Positions 22,913-31,699 of a stretch of DNA of 64,000 bases are shown one piece after another. The notes beneath the pieces were generated by a model that worked only from the letters and a program-made list of their open reading frames with translations, did no database searches and was not told where the DNA came from. Positions within the stretch are counted from its first letter, which is position 1. Each line of letters begins with the position of its first letter. This DNA comes from Coix lacryma-jobi var. lacryma-jobi (lineage: Eukaryota; Streptophyta; Magnoliopsida; Poales; Poaceae). Made by a program: the position numbers and the translations under genes. The DNA lies in assembly GCA_009763385.1 (NCBI GenBank), contig CM019823.1, positions 47,323,528 to 47,387,527 on the forward strand, written 5' to 3'.

Positions 22913-24041
22913 GGCTCTTTTCTTTTGAGTTTCTTGAGTCTCTCCTTTTGGTATCTTCTTTCGTTCAGTTTGTGTCGGGCATACGCATTTACATTCTGAG
23001 CTTCATGTCTATATTCACTAGAATGTAATTATGCTCTTGTTAGTATTGCTCCGATACTTATGATGATGCTTGTAGCTTATGCTCTTTCTGATCACTGTTA
23101 CATGTTATGAGCGAGCTATTTTTTGGAATGGTGAATTATGCCTAATGTATTAAATCTGAAAATGTTCACCATTGAGATATGCAACTAGCATGTGTAGGGT
23201 GTGTTGAGTCCATTCCTGCTTTTCATATATGCTAGGTTGCTATGTCTCTAGTTCTGAGTCATTCACTTGCTTGGTTGTTCATAACTTGCTTAAAATCTGA
23301 ACCAAGTATTGTTGAATTGAAAAGATCAAGATGGGATTGCTTGTCAACACCTCATGGTATTGAGACTGTTTCTCATTGCACTTTGAGTTAAACTTGAGCC
23401 ATGTAGTGTATGACCGAAACCGTTGCTTTAAGCTTCTGATTGCTTCGGCATAGGCTTCGCACGGTTGAAAAGTTAGGCGATGACAAGCTTTCAACCTCTC
23501 GCAATCACATGCTAAAAATGAACTTGTGAATTTTTTACCGCTGCAACTCCGATATGAATTTGAAATCACAAGTATATGCTTCATTCCTATGCATGATGAT
23601 TGAACTTTGCTAGGGGTAGTTCACCTTGTATATATGCTTAGCACTTGTTTGGATTCCTTCTATACATGTCTAGTGCTATTTTGATGGTGACTATCCTTTT
23701 GGCTTAAAACTGCTCACATGCTCATATGCTTCATATTTCGTATAAGTGATCAGTTTGAGCCTTTGCTATTTGAGTGCTTAATTGAGATGTTGGAGCTATA
23801 CTGATTAGAGCATCTTTGCACTCTTTTGACTATATACTTGAAGCTCCTAACTTGCATTTTGACTTCATATGCATTGTGGAAGGAGATCTTGTGTTCAGGG
23901 GGAGTTTATGTGAAGAGAGTTGCTTCTCCGATACCTTTTGGCCTTGATAAGTGCATTTTCAACTAGGGGGAGAAATTTACGCAAATCATATGCCCTGAAA
24001 ATCTTTTGTCCTAGTTGCTTGCATTTGTCGAGGGGGAGTTT

Positions 24042-24382
24042 GCTAGTTGTGTTGAGCCGTTGCCTCTGTCTTGAGGGACTAGCAAACGTTCCTAGCTTCT
24101 CATGAGCTTTCATAAGCTTTTTCATTTGGCTTTCAATTGGTATCGTCTGGTGTGCTTTCCCATTTGGTTTGGGTTGATTTTCAATTGGTTCGGAGTGATT
24201 TTCTTGCTAGTTGTGTTGAGCCTCTGTGCCTCTATCTTGAGGGACTAGCATTTTGCTTCTGTTGTCCTCCGATCTTCAATTGCTATCTGCTAGCGGTGTT
24301 GAGCCTGTTCTACCTCTTCTTGAGGGCTAGCTTTGCTTTGCTTGGTTGCGTCAAGCCGTTGCCCATGTCTTTGGGGACCAAG
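24042..24382 (+). repeat. Four covarying 42-44-nt hairpin units in the B 3' region
   Basis: The units are 24042-24083, 24206-24249, 24289-24331 and 24341-24382. Each has a 6-bp arm pair around a conserved interior with GTTGAGCC or GTCAAGCC and then TTGAGGG or TTTGGGG. Arm pairs are GCTAGT/ACTAGC (units 1 and 2), GCTAGC/GCTAGC (unit 3) and CTTGGT/ACCAAG (unit 4). The changes are compensatory. The same series recurs in the fragment at 31802-31977 and, inverted, in element C at 52352-52684. Confidence 0.8.
24132..24289 (+). repeat. Primer-site-junction mimics in the B 3' region
   Basis: TTCAATTGGTATCG at 24132-24145 matches the LTR/primer-site junction at 16866-16879 in all 14 bases. TTCAATTGGTTCGGAG (24180-24195) matches with one base missing. 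TTCAATTGCTATCTG (24275-24289) is a weaker copy. All are in the same orientation as the true site. Related copies lie in element C (52453-52470, 52484-52501, 52518-52535 on the minus strand) and near 31786-31804. Confidence 0.7.
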
Positions 24383-24526
24383 TTTTTGCTTCATCCACTT
24401 GACCTTTCGGCTTTTGTTAAGGCTTCTGGGTCATTTGGTTGGGTTTTCTTTCCCACTCCTTCCTACCTCCTTCTTCTTATTCATGATTTGTTGTGGAGAT
24501 GACAATGCACTCATCAAGGGGGAGAT

Positions 24527-26594
24527 TGCGGATACATGGGTGTATGCCGAGTCTCTGTGTGATGAGTGATTGTCAATGGAGATGATGCGCATGTTCTTTG
24601 GCTTGTGTTGTGCAGGTGTCGAGCACGGAGACAGTGATCGATGGCGGGTGAAGGACAAGTTGCGATGTGCCGTGCCGACGGACCAGCGCGATGAAGGATG
24701 GGCGTGCCGTGCGGCGGACGTGCCATGCCGATGTATCGGACGGTGAAGGGCGGACGTGGACTTGGACTGATGGACTGGAGGCCGGAGGATCAGCTGTGGT
24801 GGCTGGCAGCCTGCGACAGCGACAGGCGGAGAAGTGCGATCATGTCGGTGGAAGGGGTGCACAGGCGGTGCATCCCCTCTACGACGCCGGTTTGTTGGTA
24901 GAGCCCGGGAAAAAACCAACGGTGGACGGTTTCCAGGTTTGGGCCTCAAAACCTGGGTGCTGGGTTTCCAGGTGAGCCACAAAACCTGGGCGCGACGGTT
25001 TCCAGGTTGAGCCTCAAAACCTGGGCGTGGGCCGGTTCCGAGTTTGGCCTCAAAACTCGGGCGCGGACGGTTTCCAGGTTGAGCCTCAAAACCTGGGCGT
25101 GGGCCGGTTTCCGAGTTTGGGCCTCAAAACTCGGGCGCGGACGGTTTCCGAGTTTGGCCACAAAACTCGGGCTGGAGGCTGGTTTCCCGGTTTGGGCCTC
25201 AAAACCGGGGGCTGATGGAAAAGGCTGGTTTCCCGGTTTGGGCCGCAAAACCGGGGGTGCAGAGTGGTGGCGGCACGTGGCGGCGATCTGAAGGTTGCGT
25301 GGAGGGACGCGGAAGACCGTGCGGGCGTGGCCGTCGGATCTACCTACCACCAGCGGTGGACTAGAATAGCCTTAGGGTTAGGCTGGTCCGCTCTGTAATT
25401 AGAGTAGAGAGGGGTAGAGTAGGAAATAGACTTAGGCTAGGTTAGTATAAGTAGTCTAGGGGAGACACCCTCCTCCCTATCTCAATCTCAGTTAGCGCAG
25501 TCATTTGCTTCCTAGCACCTAGGGTTTCCACTCTCCCATCCCCTGCTCTAGCTAGTTGAGATCCGCAGAGAGACTCCACTCTGTGTACTGTTGATTTGAG
25601 GAAGTGAGGCCGTATCCTCACTTTGGAGCACAGATCGATGGCTTGATTTGCGTCCTTAATTCGAGTTCGTGGCTGTGATTCGCGTTTTCTTTGTGTTCTT
25701 CGCGGAATCCTTTTTCTCCACGATTTTCCCGTCGCTTGATCTCTTTGCTCGGTTCATCTTTTGCAAAACCGTTTGAACCAAGTTGTTCTAGATCGTGAGG
25801 CTCTCCTTTCCACCGAAGGAATTAACACTAACCTCACGGTCTAGGAGATCGATCGATTTTCGTTTTGGATTGCGTTCTTGCCTCCATGCCCCGAAATTTC
25901 TTGATTCACCGATTTGGAGTTAGGTTCGAGCCATGATCTCTTAGAGATAGCTCACTAACATCCTTGTGACCCCTCAGATCGAATCCTAGGCCTAGAGCTT
26001 TTGATTTAGAGGAGATCGGTTGAATCATCAAAGAACTGCGCTGTTTTCGGGAGCATCGGACGCTATCACGGGAGCATCGGACGCTAGGGTCCCTAGCATC
26101 GGACGCTCCGGTGACGCGTGTCACGATTTCGGCGTTTTAGTTTCCATCGGACGCTAGGCATCGGACGCGTCCGTTGTCCATCGGACGCGCCGGAGCCTTG
26201 CATCGGACGCTGGGTGATTACTGTTCACAGCGTCCGATGGTGGAACAGTAAGGTTCCAGAACCGCCCAGTCTGCATCGGACGCTTCCGGTGGTCTGGCAT
26301 CGGACGCAGGCCAGCATCCGATGCGACTGGTTTCGCACGGTTTCGTCCGCGGTTCGCTCGTTCGTTGTCGGAATTGATTTCCGTCTTTTGCGTTGGCTTT
26401 CTAGAGTTGTCTAGTGTCTCGCTGTGCTTCTAGGAAGCATCCACCCTACATATAGGGTCGTGGACATTAGCAAGCTCTAGGGTTCGCTCTTGGGGTCGAT
26501 TTTGGGACAGTGGCATCTAGTTTCCGTAAGGAAATTTTGAAGCTCCCATTCACCCCCCCCTCTGGTCGCTTTCGGTTAGCTTCTCGGTCCTTCA
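24527..26594 (+). repeat. Copia B 3' LTR (2068 bp)
   Basis: Complete LTR with the same layout as the 5' LTR: nine palindromes at 24933-25255, TATA-like TATAAGTAG at 25446-25454, and the CATCGGACGC array at about 26053-26322. Two palindromes have lost one base each in the loop or arm (for example CCAGGTGAGCC), otherwise the arms are kept. It is followed directly by the second ATGAT. Confidence 0.92.
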
Positions 26595-27943
26595 ATGATT
26601 TATAAGTTAACATGGTCAAACTAATGTATTCCTCAATCTGGTCCAAAGGCTCCAGAAAGCACCTATCTCTGAACTGAACTTCAAACAGCCATAACTCATA
26701 ATCCATTTGACCAAAAATTCATGAACTTTAACACAAGCTAGAATGTACGTATCTACGACTTTTCTATAGAGAAGTTTCACAGCAAACATCATTTACAAGG
26801 GGTAACTATTTAAGCCCTATAAACTGTCCAGAACATGCCGAAATGAAACATAGAGAGAAGATAAATCTAAAACTCTATGCTTTGCATAACACATGGCCAC
26901 AATAAAATTATCTAAGCTACAGCAATACCCTAAAAAGTCAGAGGAACCATCAATTCTATTTTTACATGCAAACATTTATCAAAAATCAATTTAATTCATT
27001 TAATGAGCTGAAAGCAAGATAAATGCATAACTACTTCATACATGCACCAAAAATCTGAAATTTTTATCACAGCACACACATGACCAGAGGAGTCTACCAT
27101 AAAAATTTCACAGCATTTCAAGCAACATAACAGCAGATATCATTTTCTCCCTATTTAAGCCTACTTAACAAAGATAAATTATCACAGCACAAAACTGCCA
27201 CTAACACCCAACATATTATGCATCCACTGGACAAATCTACTCACAAGGATTCCAAAAGTGCTCATTTGTATTTTTCGACAAACATACAATTTATCACACA
27301 TTTTACAAATTTCAGCCAGATTTGCTAATTAATTAAAAACGTGAATAATAAACAGATCTGCATCTGGACCCCTGAACTCTGCAGAAAACAACCAAGGATT
27401 AATTAGTAAATACATTGAGTCATGCCACATTACATAAAAACCCAACAAAAAGCTTCAGCTTCACTAGATGGGGCTTCACCATGGATTTCACGGGAGATCG
27501 ACGGGAGACAGAAGGGGAGGTCGGGGTCTTGCAGGGGGAAGCCGGCTAGGGTTGGGGACTTGGCTGGCCTGCTGTTGGGAGCTGCTGCTGGGCGCCCTGC
27601 TCGCTGCTGCCCCCGCTGCCTTGTGCTGCTGGCGACCGCGTCCTGGCAGGGAGTCGCGGCCAGGGAGCGCGCAGGAAGCCGCGGCTCCTGGCGGTCTCTG
27701 CAGGAAGGCGCACAGAGAGAAAATGAAGGGGAAAAGGAAGGGGAAGGAGCAGGGAAGGGAAGAGGCAGCCATAGAGAGGGGGAGAAGCTGCTGCCTGCTA
27801 CCTGCTCTGGTCGCCAACCATGGAGGGGAGGAACGCAAGGAGGGAGAGAGACCGAGGGAGGAGGAGGAGGAGGTGCGGTCTTTTTTTTTTTTTTTGCGTG
27901 AGGCAGAAAGGGGGAGACCGGTGGGAAGAGGCCGGGCTCGGCC

Positions 27944-27952
27944 CTTTTATTG
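27944..27952 (-). promoter_or_regulatory. Putative TATA box of the LARD, 5' LTR copy
   Basis: Same CAATAAAAGGGCC context as at 5825-5833. This is the copy that would drive the genomic transcript, because it lies in the 5' LTR. The Copia insertion lies downstream of it, inside the transcribed LTR portion, so a full LARD transcript would now have to cross 11.8 kb of Copia sequence. Confidence 0.45.
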
Positions 27953-28042
27953 ATGAAAGACCTCGGCATTTTTTTTACAATTTCTTTCCAAAAAGGTAAG
28001 TTTCCGGAAACTTTCGGTCAAAATCTAAAATTGCAAACACTG

Positions 28043-28139
28043 CCCAAACGGACTCCGATTTCGACGAAACTAATTTTGTTGTCGTCGAGACCCCAAACGG
28101 ACTCCGATTTCGACGAAACTAATTTTGTTGTTGTCGTCT
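28043..28139. repeat. 49-bp tandem duplication unique to one LARD LTR
   Basis: A segment beginning CCCAAACGGACTCCG occurs at 28043 and again at 28092. The left LTR has it once (near 5929). The duplication arose after insertion or during replication. It is a handy marker for distinguishing the two LTRs. Confidence 0.7.
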
Positions 28140-28947
28140 CGTCGAGTACTCCGACTTTCGTTAAAAGCACTTGGTCAAATTCCCAACGGTTTGCCCGGTA
28201 ACGATCGTCGACGGCAGCATTGCGGCGACCGAAATTCTAATTTTGCAGTACTGACTTAGCCAATTTCCGGAACCTGAAAATTGCACTCTGCTCCATCTTG
28301 CGAGCTCGTTTTCACTATTTTTGGCACCGATCCAGGTCTCGGCCATAAAACAAAATTTGTTCCTCTCGAACTGTACTACAACTTTCGTTTAAGGCGTGTC
28401 GACATGCGAGCCTCCGAAAATACCGTTCAACGCCGGTCAAGCAGTCGCCCGGTAGGGTCCGGATTAGAGTTTCTCGTTAGTCGGAACATTTTCCGGTCGT
28501 CTGCTCAACACGGAACTTTCATAACTTTTGACCGTGAGTTCATATACAGTTGATTGGGCATAACTGCAACACTTGGTTGAACACGAATGATTTTCTTCCG
28601 TTAATCAGCCAGTACAGGCAAAACTATGACTCGTCATTTCATGTGACTTTTGATTCCAAACTTCACGAAACTTTTTCACCAGTTACTATAGACAGGAATG
28701 GAGGTGGGTCACACGAAAAATCCATGTTTAGCATGAATCTTGAATATTCATAAATTAGCAGTTGTTATTAACTGGCTCTGTTAAATAAATTCCCGAATGA
28801 ATCAAACTGAGGTTCTGCCTCTGAGATTGATCCTGTCACTTCTGTCATCACTGACTAAACCTGAATTTAGTTCTTCATCGTCACTTGGTATACGAGACCC
28901 ATGCTCAACTGACTGCTTAACGGACGGCGAACACCTGGGGTGTTACA

Positions 28948-29925
28948 GGTAACTCGGTAGTTATCCATATTCATTAGCATTAAATTCATCATTGCATAAT
29001 TAATAGATTCAGCATAATCATTTTACTATTAGTATCATATTTATTTCTTAACATTTATATCTGCATTAGAAAACAAAAAAAAATATGAAACGCTAAGCCC
29101 CATGAGAGTATTACACTTTTTGTGGAGGCATAAAAATAATAAAAATAAATATACATTTGCATATTTACTTCTGCATTGCATACATCCATAAAAACAAAAA
29201 TCTAAAAAGAGATACTATGAAACACTACTGAAACTCTGCTTAGTGGAAAGGAAGAACATAAATAATCTTAAGAGCTTTAAGACAACTAGACAAATGGAGG
29301 AATATTTATCACTAACGCTTAATCAAGTTCCACTAGTTGTGTTGTCTATCTTGAATTCAGCAGGAAGAGAAGAAGAGAAGGACTCAAGAAACCGCTAACA
29401 GTCTACTCGTCTTCTGGAAGAAAGACCACGTCAAGATCCAGCTTGGGGGAAGGCACCCTCAGTTATCACGATAAGTATCACGGCTTTTTACTACTATTAG
29501 TTCGGTTTAGTTAGATCAGGTTAATAAAGATAGAAACCCATAAAAAGATGAATAACTATTACAAAACCAAATAAAGATATTATTTAATGAATAAATATCT
29601 AGGTGGATATAAACTTAATTTTGCTCATGATGAAAATGATGAATAATTGTTGTGTCGTAATCCCTTTTGAGTACCTAGTGTTTAAACTTAAATTTTCTTG
29701 AGTTTTAGACAAAGTTGTTCTAAATAAACTCTGAACCTGAAACCTGTGGATTGTAAATGCTTCATCTAAAGTCTAGATAATTGTGAGATATGATATAAAA
29801 GATTTGAGCTGCTATTTATCTAATTCCTAGAGAGACTAGAGTTCTGGAGATTTACACTTTGAAAAATTAAAAACACATGATGAGATCCTGTATGACATAA
29901 CATGAATTCCTACCCAGAGCCATTA
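28948..29925 (+). other. Non-coding continuation of element A
   Basis: About 1 kb of AT-rich sequence follows the second copy of the GGTAA target duplication and continues the 60 bases 1464-1523. No protein domain is visible in any frame. A purine tract, GCTTGGGGGAAGG, at about 29442-29454 resembles AGCTTGGGGGAGAC on the minus strand near 59990 in element D, which is also downstream of its gag-protease frame. This suggests a conserved internal purine tract in this family. The region ends abruptly at the Cassandra LTR. Confidence 0.6.
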
Positions 29926-30205
29926 TGTAACGTCCCGCCTCCACGAGGCCGGGCCCACTTACATCTGGCAGCTTTTCTAGGATATAGACTTCCCTCACAG
30001 ACCAACAACAGTCTTTTCTGCGCACTTTGTCCTCACTTGTGCGCACCGGCAAGAACTTCCCGGTCGGTCACTCATTCCTAAATTTATCCAGGCCAAGCAC
30101 GCTTAACTTTAGAGTTCTTTGGAGATGGGGTTCCGAAAAAGAAGATGCAAGTTGTTGGTATGAGTATCCTATTATACCTATTAAGCCTTGGGCCGGGATG
30201 TTACA
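29926..30205 (-). repeat. Cassandra 3' LTR with 5S-derived domain
   Basis: 280-bp LTR. The 5S-like domain spans about 30046-30169 on the minus strand, with the box-A-like AGTTAAGCGTGCTTGG at 30093-30108. The first half of the 5S homology is weaker (GGTATGAGTATCC reversed reads GGATACTCATACC) than the promoter half, consistent with selection on the internal RNA polymerase III promoter. Confidence 0.85.
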
Positions 30206-30220
30206 TCCTCACCCCCTTAA
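30206..30220 (-). promoter_or_regulatory. Cassandra polypurine tract
   Basis: The minus strand reads TTAAGGGGGTGAGGA directly before the LTR start TGTAAC. It sets the orientation. Confidence 0.8.
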
Positions 30221-30390
30221 GAGATCGACGTCCTCGTCGATCAATCCCAAGCCAGGAACGTCCTCTCTTGGCCACGTCCGTGTGTCTAGTGCCAGCACAT
30301 GTGCCATGCTGTGTGACCACTCCGGGTCCACACCAGCCATGACCACCAATGCCTGAGCAACTGCGACACAGCGCCCGTGAAACCGCGAGA

Positions 30391-30406
30391 GTCGGCTCTG
30401 ATACCA
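30391..30406 (-). promoter_or_regulatory. Cassandra primer-binding site (tRNA-Met)
   Basis: The minus strand reads TGGTATCAGAGCCGAC three bases after the right LTR. Its first 12 bases are the exact common plant Met-type primer site. Confidence 0.88.
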
Positions 30407-30409
30407 TTC

Positions 30410-30690
30410 TGTAACATCCTGCCTCCACGAGGCTGAGCCCACTTACATCTGGTAGCTTTTCTAAGACATAGACTTCCCTCACAGACCAACACGAGTCTTT
30501 TCTGCGCACTTTGTCCTCACTCGTGCGCACCCGGAAAGAACTTCCCGGTCGGTCACCCATTCCTAAATTTCTCTAGGCCAAGCACGCTTAACTTTAGAGT
30601 TCTTTGGAGATGGGCTTCCGAAAAAGAAGTTGCAACTTGTTGGTATGAGTATCCTATTATTCCTATTAAGCCTTGGGCCGGGATGTTACA
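30410..30690 (-). repeat. Cassandra 5' LTR with 5S-derived domain
   Basis: 281-bp LTR. The 5S-like domain spans about 30530-30654 (minus), with box-A-like AGTTAAGCGTGCTTGG at 30578-30593 and a C-box-like ATGGGTGACCGACCGGGAAG at about 30541-30562. It is similar to the left LTR along its length with scattered differences, so this is not a very recent insertion. Confidence 0.87.
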
Positions 30691-31699
30691 ATAGAGGTAT
30701 GATTCCGTCTCTGCGGATCTCAGTAGCTACAGCAGGGAATGGGAGAAAGGAAACTCTAGAAAGCAAATAGCAAATGACTGAGATAGTTTGGGGGTGGGTG
30801 TCTCCCCCTACTTATCCTAATCCTAGTTCCCACTCTACCCCTAATAATTATAGAGTGAACCAGCTAAACCCTAAGGTTATTCTATACCAACTCGTAGTAG
30901 GTGGTGATCCGACGGCCACGCACACACAATAGGTAGCTTCGCCTTGACGCGACCTCACCGATTGCCACCACGTGCCGCCACCGCTCTGCTCGTCCTTTTC
31001 ACGGACCTCGCCCCCAATTTTGAGGCCGAACCGGGAACCTGTCTTCACGACCAACCCCCGGTTTTGAGGCCCAAACCGGGAAACTTGCCGTCCAACGCCT
31101 GAGTTTTGTGGCCCAAACTCAGAAACCTGCCAGCGCCCAGGTTTTGAGGCCCAAACCTAGAAACCGTCCTCAGCCCGAGTTTTGTGGCCCAAAATTGGCA
31201 AACCCGTAGCACCAGGTTTTGTGTCCCAAACCTGGAAACTGTCCTTAGCCCGAGTTTTGTGGCCCAAACTCGGCAAACCCGCAGCACCCAGATTTTGTGG
31301 CCCAAACCTGGAAACCGTCCACCCGATGTTTTTTTTGTGGCTCAACCACCAAACCAACGCTGTAGAGGGGATGCACCGCCCGTGCACCCCGTCCACCGAC
31401 ACGTGTCCCCAGGTCCTGACCCGAGCAAGACCGTACCCCGCAAGTCTCCGCTCGTTGCTGTCCCAGGCTGTCAGCCACCATAGCTGATCCTCGGCCACCA
31501 GTCCCTCAGTCCAAGCCTAATGTCCGCCCTTCACCGCTCCCGGTCCATCGGCACGGCACGTCTCTACTTGACCTTCACCTTGGCTTCGATCACTGTCTCC
31601 GTGCTCGACACCTGCACAACACAAGCCAAAGAACATGCGCATCAAACCAATTGACAATCACTCATCACTCAAGATCCGGCATACACCCATGTATCCGCA
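30691..31699 (-). mobile_element. Truncated Sirevirus LTR, minus strand
   Basis: The right end is TGCGGATACATGGG read on the minus strand (31699 leftward), the LTR start of elements B and C. The left end is cut at the Cassandra border, at a point matching about 51290 in the C LTR, so roughly the distal half of the LTR is missing. It includes a palindrome array at 31016-31311 with arm pairs CCCGG/CCGGG, CTGAG/CTCAG, CCAGG/CCTGG and CCGAG/CTCGG, some decayed. Upstream of its start (31700 on) there is no polypurine tract in its own orientation, so it was a 5' or solo LTR, inserted into the plus-strand Sirevirus fragment. Confidence 0.8.

Larger units (their letters stand above)
23897..24524 (+). 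promoter_or_regulatory. Cluster of four polypurine tracts in Copia B
   Basis: AGGGGGAG occurs exactly at 23897-23904, 23965-23972, 24031-24038 and 24517-24524. The last touches the 3' LTR (separated by AT) and is the functional plus-strand primer site. The others lie 490-620 bp upstream. A cluster of six occurs in element C (52211-52913). Confidence 0.85.
22913..24526 (+). other. Copia B long 3' non-coding region
   Basis: This 1.6-kb region lies between the pol stop and the 3' LTR and has no envelope-like frame. The first 950 bp hold nothing I recognise. The last 630 bp are highly structured: repeated AGGGGGAG tracts (23897, 23965, 24031, 24517), four hairpin units (24042-24382) and three copies of sequence resembling the LTR/primer-site junction. 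Sireviruses are known for multiple polypurine tracts here. Confidence 0.8.
14792..26594 (+). mobile_element. Sirevirus-like Copia element B, complete but frameshifted
   Basis: 11.8-kb element with LTRs 14792-16869 and 24527-26594. Both start TGCGGATAC and end CCTTCA, and the element is flanked by ATGAT target duplications (14787-14791, 26595-26599). A TGGTATCGGAGC primer site follows the 5' LTR, and AGGGGGAGAT precedes the 3' LTR. Internal order is Gag with two CCHC knuckles and a coiled-coil-like segment, protease, integrase, reverse transcriptase, RNase H: the Copia order. Sirevirus features are the long Gag, GC-rich palindromes in the LTRs, and repeated polypurine tracts in a long 3' non-coding region. 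No envelope-like frame is seen between pol and the 3' LTR. The reading frame is broken many times. Confidence 0.92.
1524..28947 (-). mobile_element. LARD-like non-autonomous LTR retrotransposon with 5.2-kb LTRs
   Basis: Two near-identical long direct repeats (1524-6746; 11839-28947 minus the nested Copia) begin TGTAACA and end TGTTACA and are flanked by GGTAA on both outer sides. Orientation is minus. A TGGCATCGGAGC primer-binding site adjoins the right LTR (11825-11836), and a TTAAGGGGGGAGGG polypurine tract adjoins the left LTR (6747-6764). The 5.1-kb internal region has no Gag or Pol similarity in any frame. Without the nested element it is about 15.6 kb. Very long LTRs plus a non-coding interior is the definition of large retrotransposon derivatives (LARDs), which use enzymes of autonomous gypsy elements. 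The start TGTAACACCCC and Met-type primer site resemble Tekay/Del-type gypsy elements, but that parentage is inference. Confidence 0.88.
11839..28947 (-). repeat. LARD 5' LTR, split by Copia element B
   Basis: Two parts, 11839-14791 and 26600-28947, join to a complete LTR once Copia B (14792-26594) and one ATGAT copy are removed. The length is about 5.3 kb. Differences from the left LTR include scattered substitutions, many single-base indels, a 49-bp tandem duplication at about 28043-28139, and about 30 bp near 28490-28525 that is missing from the left copy. The tandem repeat at 12760-12864 and the TATA-like box at 27944-27952 are conserved. The outer flank is GGTAA. Confidence 0.88.
1..29925 (+). 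mobile_element. Athila-like Ty3/gypsy element A, partial, split by a LARD
   Basis: Two pieces, 1-1523 and 28948-29925, read as one element once the inserted LARD (1524-28947) is removed. The 5-bp sequence GGTAA lies on both sides of the insertion (1519-1523 and 28948-28952). The coding part resembles the Gag-protease frame of element D (60253-62127): both have a Gag tail ending in SFNKM-type residues followed by a DLGAS/DLGSS protease motif and ILGRPFL. The 5' end lies outside the window, and the right end is cut by the Cassandra element at 29926. No reverse transcriptase or integrase is visible in what remains. It is the oldest layer of the left half because everything else there is inserted into it. 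The Athila assignment rests on Gag-protease similarity only. Confidence 0.75.
29926..30690 (-). mobile_element. Cassandra TRIM retrotransposon
   Basis: 765-bp element with LTRs 29926-30205 and 30410-30690 (TGTAAC..GTTACA), minus orientation. It has a TGGTATCAGAGCCGAC primer site beside the right LTR and a TTAAGGGGGTGAGGA tract beside the left LTR. The roughly 200-bp interior has no coding capacity. Both LTRs hold a segment of about 120 bp derived from 5S rRNA, including AGTTAAGCGTGCTTGG and GGGTGACC..CCGGGAAG, the hallmark of Cassandra elements. The 5-bp flanks differ (CATTA and ATAGA), and the flanks belong to unrelated elements (Athila-like on the left, a Sirevirus LTR on the right). The element therefore sits on a rearrangement junction rather than a simple insertion. 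Confidence 0.9.

Noticed and set aside
22913..24526. Possible envelope-like gene after Copia B pol, as in some Sireviruses
   Set aside because: Only short frames exist and none shows a signal peptide plus transmembrane pattern of useful length.
30046..30654. Genuine 5S rRNA genes
   Set aside because: Only partial, diverged 5S similarity, present twice in direct LTRs of a TRIM. They are Cassandra domains.
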